NCBI GenBank assembly: GCA_016179765.1
Contig: JACPCL010000014.1
Coordinates: 1 to 46,813, forward strand
Origin: Chloroflexota bacterium
GTDB taxonomy: Bacteria; Chloroflexota; Dehalococcoidia; Lucifugimonadales; JACPCL1
Direction: 5' to 3'
Length of the DNA stretch: 46,813 nucleotides
Each line of letters begins with the position of its first letter. Positions within the stretch are counted from its first letter, which is position 1. Shown piece after piece: positions 42,164-46,813 of this stretch. The translations under genes and the position numbers were made by a program. The notes under the pieces are model-generated. The model saw nothing but the letters and a program-made list of their open reading frames with translations, had not been told where the DNA came from and made no database searches.

Positions 42164-42179
42164 AGATGATGCCTCCTGA

Positions 42180-42255
42180 TGGAGCCCACAATCGGGATCG
42201 AACCGATGACCTCGCCCTTACCAAGGGCGTGCTCTACCTGCTGAGCTATGTGGGC
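42180..42255 (-). tRNA. thrT: tRNA-Thr (GGT anticodon)
   Basis: On the minus strand GCCCACA...TGTGGGC pairs perfectly, all four stems are complete, the anticodon loop TTGGTAA reads GGT, and the 3' CCA is encoded (42182-42180). It lies 16 nt before tuf. Confidence 0.95.
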
Positions 42256-42307
42256 CCGATACCTCGGTTTTAGTTTGTTTCCTTTGAAAAGGGTTGACGG
42301 TGATGGG

Positions 42308-42395
42308 TGGTGGAGGGGGTAGGATTCGAACCTACGAAGCCCTTCCGGGCGCCAGATTTACAGTCTGGTGGTATTAGCCACTCGCCCACCCCTCC
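42308..42395 (-). tRNA. tyrU: tRNA-Tyr (GTA anticodon)
   Basis: Class II tRNA with a long variable arm (GCCCGGAAGGGCTTCG region). Acceptor GGAGGGG pairs with CCCCTCC, the anticodon loop is CTGTAAA, and CCA is encoded at 42310-42308. Same strand as the flanking tRNA-Thr genes. Confidence 0.95.
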
Positions 42396-42411
42396 GAAAA
42401 ACGTCACGTAT

Positions 42412-42450
42412 TGTAGCATACCACCTTGAGGTGGGCAAAGCTATGCTACA
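42412..42450. other. Two-tier hairpin between tRNA-Thr and tRNA-Tyr
   Basis: TGTAGCATA (42412-42420) pairs with TATGCTACA (42442-42450), enclosing CCACCT-TG-AGGTGG. It is within the tRNA transcript spacer and may aid processing. The rest of the 263-bp gap shows only another small CAGCC/GGCTG palindrome. Confidence 0.45.
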
Positions 42451-42658
42451 GGCGCCTCGGCTCTGTTTGCTAGGGGATGAAACCACCGCTCCGTACATGG
42501 GGCGGCATCACTCCGCAGCCTTCAGGCTGAGGCACGTCCCGCCAACAGCAAGGGGGATGCTACCTGTGCTCTCCTCTTGATGAGAGCCGGGCCTGGAGAG
42601 GGTGGGTGGGCTGGGGGTGGGGCATTGCCTATGGACGGCCCCTCTAGCTTGGTGACGA

Positions 42659-42731
42659 AGCCCGAGAGGGGAGTCGAACCCACCAACCTGCCGATTACAA
42701 ATCGGCTGCGCTGCCATTGCGCCACTCGGGC
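42659..42731 (-). tRNA. thrU: tRNA-Thr (TGT anticodon)
   Basis: GCCCGAG pairs with CTCGGGC. The anticodon loop TTTGTAA reads TGT, and D and T arms are regular (GGTTCGACTCC). CCA is not encoded. First gene of the tRNA-tuf operon. Confidence 0.93.
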
Positions 42732-42753
42732 GGGCTGCTAGGTACCACCAGAA

Positions 42754-42785
42754 GCGCAACTCAAGCCTTCCGGCTTGAGTTGCGC
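42754..42785. other. Perfect hairpin in the leader of the tRNA-tuf operon
   Basis: GCGCAACTCAAGCC-TTCC-GGCTTGAGTTGCGC, a 14-bp perfect stem between the promoter (42825-42853) and tRNA-Thr(TGT). No T-tract on the minus strand, so a processing or pausing element is more likely than a terminator. Confidence 0.5.
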
Positions 42786-42824
42786 ACACGAACTATCCTG
42801 GCCTAGGGCCTGGCTAACCCATTA

Positions 42825-42853
42825 AGTATACGGGAGAGCGTGGCCAGGGTCAA
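42825..42853 (-). promoter_or_regulatory. Promoter of the tRNA-Thr/Tyr/Thr-tuf operon
   Basis: On the minus strand TTGACC (42853-42848), exactly 17 bp, TATACT (42830-42825). Near-consensus sigma70 type, about 90 bp upstream of the first tRNA. Confidence 0.65.
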
Positions 42854-42983
42854 GGTGAGGGGGCTCTATGAGCGTGGGAGTGGCGTGGGAGTTAGGACCT
42901 TCCTTGGCAGGCTGGCTCAGGAATGGTGGGACTGCAGCGGGATGTACCTGGTTTTCGCTACGGGAATGAGGGAATAAGGCTCA

Positions 42984-43012
42984 TTGCCTACCCGGTAGGC
43001 ACCTGTCATAAT
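42984..43012 (+). promoter_or_regulatory. Possible promoter of the aminotransferase gene
   Basis: TTGCCT (42984-42989), 17 bp, CATAAT (43007-43012), about 90 bp before GTG 43106. Moderately good match. Confidence 0.4.
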
Positions 43013-43105
43013 GCGGGCCAAAGGATGGGAGCATGAGCATGGCAGGGGAAAGGCATTGGGGCGGTGGTATCATAGAGGCATTTCCAGGGAGAAGGGAGGG
43101 CTAAG

Positions 43106-44383
43106 GTGGCAAACACGCGTGGAGGAGATTGGGCAGCAAGGGCCGCCAACCTGTGGCGGCAGGTGGAATTGCGCTCCCTCCTGAGCCGTGCGGTCATCGC
43201 CGTAGGGGCTGGCAACCCAACGGATGCTGGCGTCTCCTGGACATTGCCTACCGAGGCGGAGCGCCCCATTGTCTTGGGCGCAGGCGTGCCTGATCCGGCC
43301 ACCATGCCGGTGGACGATCTGCGCGACGCCCTTCATCATGTGCTCTCCACGGAGGCCGAGGAGGCGTTGAGCTACGGCGGCGTCCTAGGCTTCTCGGGCC
43401 TGCGGGAGGCCCTGGCCCAGCGCCAGAGCCGGCTGGACGGCCTGGCCCTGGAGCCAGAGAACTTCCTGCTGAACAACGGTGGCGCTGGCAGCATTGACTC
43501 CGTATGCCGGGCCTTTCTGGAGCCTGGCGACGCCGCCATCATTGAAGGGCCTACCTTCTCCGGCTCGGCCCGGACCTTCCGGGGCCATCTGGCAGAGGTG
43601 GCCCAGGCGCCCCTGGATGAGGAGGGCTTACTGGTGGGGATAGCATCCGAGGCCATCAAAAAAGCGGAGCGGGCTGGCAGGCGGGTCAAGCTACTCTATA
43701 CCGTGCCCGACTTTCACAACCCCACGGGGGCTACCCTCTCCCTGGGCCGGCGGTACGACCTGCTGGAGCTGTGCGCGGCCCACCAGGTGCTGATCCTAGA
43801 GGACACCGCCTATACCGAACTGTACTTCAATGATCCGCCGCCGCCTTCCCTCTACTCCCTCAGCCAAGGAGAGGGTGTACTGAAGGTGGGGAGCTTCAGC
43901 AAGATTATTGCCCCAGGCCTGCGCGTTGGGTGGGTGCAGGGCCGTCCGGACTTCATAGAGGCTCTGGCCCGGGTGCGGTACGATATGGGGGTCAGCCCAC
44001 TGCTACTGCGGGCGCTGGCAGAGCACGTCGGCGGTGGCAGGCTGGAGGCCCACCTGAAGGGTATGCGCCCCATCTACGCGGAGAAGTGTGAGACGTTGAG
44101 CCGCTCCCTTCAGGAGCACTGCGCCGGGTATGTTCGCTTCCGAAAGCCTGCCGGCGGGTTCTTCCTGTGGGTGGAGTGCCTGGGGCCGTCGGCCCGAGAG
44201 ATACGGGAGGCCGCGGCCCTGGAGGGGCTGGTCTTCCCTGGAGGCGATAGCTTCTACCTCCGCCGGGAGCAAGACGACGCCTCCCACCTGCGCCTGGCCT
44301 TCAGCACGGCATCCCTGGAAGAGTTGGCGGAGGTTGGGCCGCGGCTGCGCGCCGCCTTCAGGCGCGCCTTGGGCGAGGGATAG
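43106..44383 (+). CDS. PLP-dependent aminotransferase, class I/II (2-aminoadipate/MocR-like subgroup)
   Basis: A 425-residue fold-type I aminotransferase. SFSKIIAPGLRVGW holds the Schiff-base Lys and Arg; VPDFHNPTGATLS is the NPTG motif and EDTAYTELYF the Asp and Tyr pair. ALSYGGVLGFSGLREALAQR matches the alpha-aminoadipate aminotransferase (LysN-like) and MocR catalytic domain type, without a GntR DNA-binding domain. Substrate uncertain: aromatic, branched-chain or aminoadipate. GGGAGGG precedes GTG 43106. Confidence 0.9.
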   Translation: MANTRGGDWAARAANLWRQVELRSLLSRAVIAVGAGNPTDAGVSWTLPTEAERPIVLGAGVPDPATMPVDDLRDALHHVLSTEAEEALSYGGVLGFSGLREALAQRQSRLDGLALEPENFLLNNGGAGSIDSVCRAFLEPGDAAIIEGPTFSGSARTFRGHLAEVAQAPLDEEGLLVGIASEAIKKAERAGRRVKLLYTVPDFHNPTGATLSLGRRYDLLELCAAHQVLILEDTAYTELYFNDPPPPSLYSLSQGEGVLKVGSFSKIIAPGLRVGWVQGRPDFIEALARVRYDMGVSPLLLRALAEHVGGGRLEAHLKGMRPIYAEKCETLSRSLQEHCAGYVRFRKPAGGFFLWVECLGPSAREIREAAALEGLVFPGGDSFYLRREQDDASHLRLAFSTASLEELAEVGPRLRAAFRRALGEG

Positions 44384-44478
44384 AGTTCTTGGTGATTGTA
44401 CCTTGACACGGTACTCATAAGGGCACGTTTTTGGCCAAGGGGTGGGCGACCTAACCCGCCCCTCTCCCTGGACTTGCC

Positions 44479-44553
44479 TGGTGGCAACGGGTGGATTCGA
44501 ACCGCCGACCTAACGCTTATGAAGCGTCCGTTCTGCTATTGAGCTACGTTGCC
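44479..44553 (-). tRNA. tRNA-Met (CAT anticodon)
   Basis: GGCAACG pairs with CGTTGCC, discriminator A and encoded CCA (44481-44479). The anticodon loop TTCATAA reads CAT. There is one mismatch each in the D stem and the T stem (C-A). Elongator Met is most likely; tRNA-Ile2 with lysidine at C34 cannot be excluded from sequence alone. Confidence 0.82.
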
Positions 44554-44686
44554 ACCGAATGGGAGAGACCAGACGCCCCTTCCCCTAGCCTCGCCACATA
44601 GCATCTTACGGCCCGCCAAAGGTGGGTGGCAATTCCTTGCGCGTTGGCGCTTTGGAACGCAGCGTCCGTCTCGCACCTGTGCGTCC

Positions 44687-44886
44687 TAGCAGGCTGCTGA
44701 AAAGCACCCCCAAACCCCCTCAAGGGGGTTCAAGGTATCCGCCTGCGGCGGATTGATTTGTATCTGGGGGACACCCCCACACCCCCGCCCCTTCGCTACC
44801 CCCTTCACTGCGTTCAGGGCTTCGGCTCACCAGGGCAGGCTCCGGGGCTTCGCCCCTCTGGACACCCCTTTTTCACACCCTCCTCG
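44687..44886 (+). repeat. Dispersed palindromic repeat, copy K
   Basis: CTAGCAGGCTGCTGAAAAGC on the left, then CCCCCTCAAGGGGG, a hairpin ATCCGCCTGCGGCGGAT with compensatory changes, GTATCTGGGGGACACCCCCAC and GGGGCTTCGCCCC. The right end is decayed (TTTTTCACACCCTCCTCGG). Plus orientation. Confidence 0.8.
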
Positions 44887-44899
44887 GGAAGAGCAAGGG

Positions 44900-45015
44900 T
44901 TGACAGTCATCTGGAAGATGGCCGTATACTCTCGCCTATGGAGTGGCTGTTGCCGAGATAGCGGCGACATGGGAACCTGAGTTCAGTGGAGAGGGAAGCC
45001 CCCCTGGGGCTTCCT
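44900..45015 (+). promoter_or_regulatory. Possible promoter and leader hairpin upstream of the LLM oxidoreductase
   Basis: TTGACA (44900-44905) and GTATAC/TATACT (44924-44930) with 18-19 bp spacing, followed by a leader of about 170 nt containing GGAAGCCCC-CCT-GGGGCTTCC near 44994-45014. It could drive the LLM oxidoreductase and UGSC genes. The rest of the 548-bp gap is repeat copy K. Confidence 0.4.
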
Positions 45016-45101
45016 TGAAAGCAAGATAGGAGTTTGTCCTGGCAGGACTCTCGGCCTACATTGAGCGGAAAGTCCCTGTCCAGGGCGCCGGAGGAGTAGC
45101 C

Positions 45102-46046
45102 GTGCCAGCAAAAGCAAACATAGCGGTGTTGATCCCCAAAGCCTTCGCCGGTCCTATGCCCACGCCCCAGGAGTACACCAGCTTCTTCCGGTCAGCCGAG
45201 TCCCTGGGGTTCCACTCACTGTGGACTACCGAGCGCATCATCCACCAGATCAATATCCTTGACGCCTTTACGGCGTTGGCGTGGGCGGCGACGGTGACCA
45301 GCAGGATCAAACTGGGTAGCGCAGTCACCCTAGCCCTGCTCCGTCATCCCCTGGTGCTGGCTAGGACGGTTTCCAGCCTGGACTACCTTTCGGGCGGCCG
45401 GTTTATTCTGGGTCTCTCTCTGGGTGGACACCCGGAGGAGCTGGAGGCGATGGAGGTTAACGTCCGGCAGCGCCGGCGCCGCCTTGAGGAGACGATCGCC
45501 CTCCTTCGCCAGCTCTGGGACCACCCAGACGTCTCCTTCCAGGGTCGCCATTACCATATGGAGAAAGCCACGGTCGCTCCCCACCCCACGGCAGGAAAAC
45601 GGTTGCCCATACTCCTGGGCGGCTCGGCGGACCCGCTTCTGCACAGGGTGGTAGCCATGGCCGACGGCTGGCTTGCCAGCTCCTCGGTGCTGCCAGACCA
45701 ACTCCGCGAGCGGCGTGACACCCTTCACCGCATGGCCCGAGAGACGGGCAGGGAGACAGGGACCTTGGAGATCGGCAAGCTCCTGTACCTGGCCATAGAC
45801 GACGATCCTGCCAGGGCCCGAAAGCGCATCGCGTCGTCCATGCAGGACTATTATGGAGCAGGGTTTGACGTGGACCGGCTATGTCCCTTTGGACCGCCGG
45901 AGGTGTGCGCCCGGGGCATCCAACCGTATCTGGACGCGGGCGTCACCACCCTCATGCTGGGGCTTGCCTGGCCCAGTGTCCGGGAGCTGGAGCGTCTGCA
46001 CCACGAGGTGCTGCCACTCCTTGACACAGCCGTCAAGCAATCGTAG
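45102..46046 (+). CDS. LLM-class (luciferase-like) F420- or FMN-dependent oxidoreductase
   Basis: A 314-residue TIM-barrel flavin-dependent enzyme. SAESLGFHSLWTTERI, TSRIKLGSAVTLALLRHPLV and YLSGGRFILGLSLGGHPEEL are the bacterial luciferase-like signatures, and the phosphate-binding region GGSADPLLHRVVAMADGW follows. Many Chloroflexota members use F420, but cofactor and substrate cannot be settled from sequence. GGAGGAG supports GTG 45102. The UGSC selenoprotein starts 50 bp downstream on the same strand, so the two are probably one transcript. Confidence 0.9.
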   Translation: MPAKANIAVLIPKAFAGPMPTPQEYTSFFRSAESLGFHSLWTTERIIHQINILDAFTALAWAATVTSRIKLGSAVTLALLRHPLVLARTVSSLDYLSGGRFILGLSLGGHPEELEAMEVNVRQRRRRLEETIALLRQLWDHPDVSFQGRHYHMEKATVAPHPTAGKRLPILLGGSADPLLHRVVAMADGWLASSSVLPDQLRERRDTLHRMARETGRETGTLEIGKLLYLAIDDDPARARKRIASSMQDYYGAGFDVDRLCPFGPPEVCARGIQPYLDAGVTTLMLGLAWPSVRELERLHHEVLPLLDTAVKQS

Positions 46047-46095
46047 TCTTCTGGCGTACCAGGTTCTCAGACGTGCGACCCCAGGAGATGCCACC

Positions 46096-46653
46096 ATGCC
46101 TACCAGCAGGACCGCCACAATTCGCGTGCTGGATCCGAGTGCTTCCCCACGGGATTCCCATTGTACGAACGCGCAACGCTTGTCAACCCTACGTGGCCGC
46201 TCCATTGGGTTTCTTTGGAATAGCAAGCCCAACGGCGACGTCCTCTTTACAGAACTGGAGGAGTCGCTGCGTCGGGACCACCGCATTGGAGCCTCACTTC
46301 ACCTCAGCAAGCCTAGCTCTTCTCTCCCGGCGGCAAAGGAGTTGATCGCCAGACTGGCGTCCTCTGTGAGCGCCGTTATCGTTGGCATTGGCGACTGAGG
46401 CTCCTGCACATCATGGAGTGTCCATGACGCAGTTGAACTTGAAACCCTTGGCGTACCCACGGTTACGGTCTGCACCGACAGATTCAAAGGACTCGCTGAG
46501 CTAGAGCGCGGAACGCTGGGTATGCCGCAGCTTGCCCTGGCTATCGCACAACACCCCATCGGGGGCCTGGCTCCCGAGGCCATGCGCTCCAAAGCAATAG
46601 AACTGCTCGGTCACGTGGTCTCCGGGCTGACAACCGCCAAGGTGACAGCGTGA
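46096..46653 (+). CDS. UGSC-family selenoprotein (in-frame TGA read as selenocysteine)
   Basis: A conventional reading stops at TGA 46396-46398 after 100 residues (ending VSAVIVGIGD). The same frame continues without interruption for 84 more codons to TGA 46651: GSCTSWSVHDAVELETLGVP, then TVTVCTDRFKG and IGGLAPEAMRSKAIE. GIGD-U-GSCTSWSVHDAVELE is the hallmark of UGSC proteins, where U101 and C104 form a Sec-x-x-Cys redox motif. A hairpin with the properties of a bacterial SECIS lies just after the UGA. AGGAG precedes ATG 46096 at good spacing. The protein has 185 residues including Sec, the family's usual length as I recall it. The family's function is not established; a redox or thiol-handling role is inferred. 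selABCD are not in the window. Confidence 0.88.
46399..46427 (+). promoter_or_regulatory. Candidate bacterial SECIS element
   Basis: After the UGA, 12 nt are followed by TCATGGA (46411-46417), loop GTG (46418-46420) and TCCATGA (46421-46427): a perfect 7-bp stem. The loop starts 19 nt after the UGA and has G first, which fits the consensus for SelB-binding elements. Confidence 0.7.
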
Positions 46654-46754
46654 CCAATCGATTTGAGGCAGGTATGGTGCCACTCACCTCTCGTCTCCTT
46701 GAAGTGCAGGACGACCTAGTACCTACTTACGTAATTGATTATACAGAGGTTTGA
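46650..46754 (+). other. Short reading frame overlapping the UGSC stop (GTGA)
   Basis: GTG 46650 overlaps the UGSC stop by two bases and reads VTNRFEAGMVPLTSRLLEVQ then DDLVPTYVIDYTEV before TGA 46752; the frame then continues EGLGGRLLWST to another TGA. It may be a small co-translated gene, a fragment, or chance. No family recognised. Confidence 0.25.
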
Positions 46755-46813
46755 GAGGGTCTTGGTGGACGGTTGCTTTGGTCCACTTGAAGGGTACGGG
46801 GTGCTGGTTTCGC

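Noticed and set aside
29989-44886. Open frames within the repeats encoding CIWGTPP- or NTPKPPQGGSRYP-like peptides
   Set aside because: They arise from the repeat text itself, differ in frame between copies, lack ribosome sites and overlap hairpins.
46096-46398. A 100-residue hypothetical protein ending at TGA 46398
   Set aside because: The frame beyond the TGA is coding, matches the UGSC family and is preceded by a SECIS-like hairpin, so termination there is unlikely to be the full story.

Overview
This is a chromosomal window of a GC-rich bacterium (roughly 60% G+C by eye). The content best fits the phylum Chloroflexota (Dehalococcoidia/SAR202-like). It carries an F420-type luciferase-like oxidoreductase, a UGSC-family selenoprotein, Uma2, CapA and CHRD genes, a MoeB-CysM sulfur pair and many dispersed palindromic repeats. 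The phylum is inferred from gene flavour, not from a marker gene search.

Layout. Positions 1-8030 are accessory. They hold a type IIG-like methyltransferase 5' fragment truncated by a repeat, a small HTH regulator diverging from a SWIM zinc-finger DDE transposase, leucyl aminopeptidase, a PD-(D/E)XK-like orphan, a leucine-rich-repeat protein between two copies of a nucleotidyltransferase gene (one broken), IS remnants, and a Uma2 nuclease with a duplicated N-terminus. Positions 8035-17080 hold CapA, NadC, a TolB-like lipoprotein, a DUF4395 protein, CysM-like cysteine synthase with a MoeB-like E1, an Rrf2 regulator and ribosomal protein L25. Positions 17079-23360 hold Fmt, a divergent DnaA, a CPBP protease, TrpA-AroH, RibF and a Nudix hydrolase. 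Positions 23470-26200 are a second accessory patch with a RHH/RelE toxin-antitoxin pair (toxin frameshifted) and a zinc-ribbon nuclease-like orphan. Positions 26480-38450 are mostly metabolic, transport and stress genes. Positions 38580-42860 are the translation cluster tRNA-Thr, tRNA-Tyr, tRNA-Thr, tuf, rpmG, secE, nusG, rplK, rplA, all on the minus strand behind a clear promoter. The right end has an aminotransferase, tRNA-Met, an LLM-class oxidoreductase and, directly downstream, a UGSC selenoprotein read through an in-frame TGA at 46396-46398.

Two signals stand out. First, the reading frame ending at 46398 does not really stop. The same frame continues to 46653 with the conserved U-G-S-C motif, and a 7-bp hairpin with a GUG loop lies 19 nt after the UGA, as expected for a bacterial SECIS. 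A conventional annotation would miss half of this protein. Second, a mosaic repeat of about 100-260 bp (ends CTAGCAGG...CCTGCTAG, several internal hairpins) occurs about a dozen times. Every copy I could orient points the same way, whatever the direction of the neighbouring genes. Its terminal TA/TAG supplies the stop codon of several genes (dnaA, the BON gene, SUOX-like, GNAT, hydroxyacid dehydrogenase), and it also interrupts the methyltransferase gene and the secE-nusG junction.

Regulatory architecture is readable in three places: twin operators in the divergent promoters at 482-564, back-to-back promoters with a shared palindromic -35 between the Rrf2 and L25 genes, and the TTGACC/TATACT promoter of the tRNA-tuf operon.
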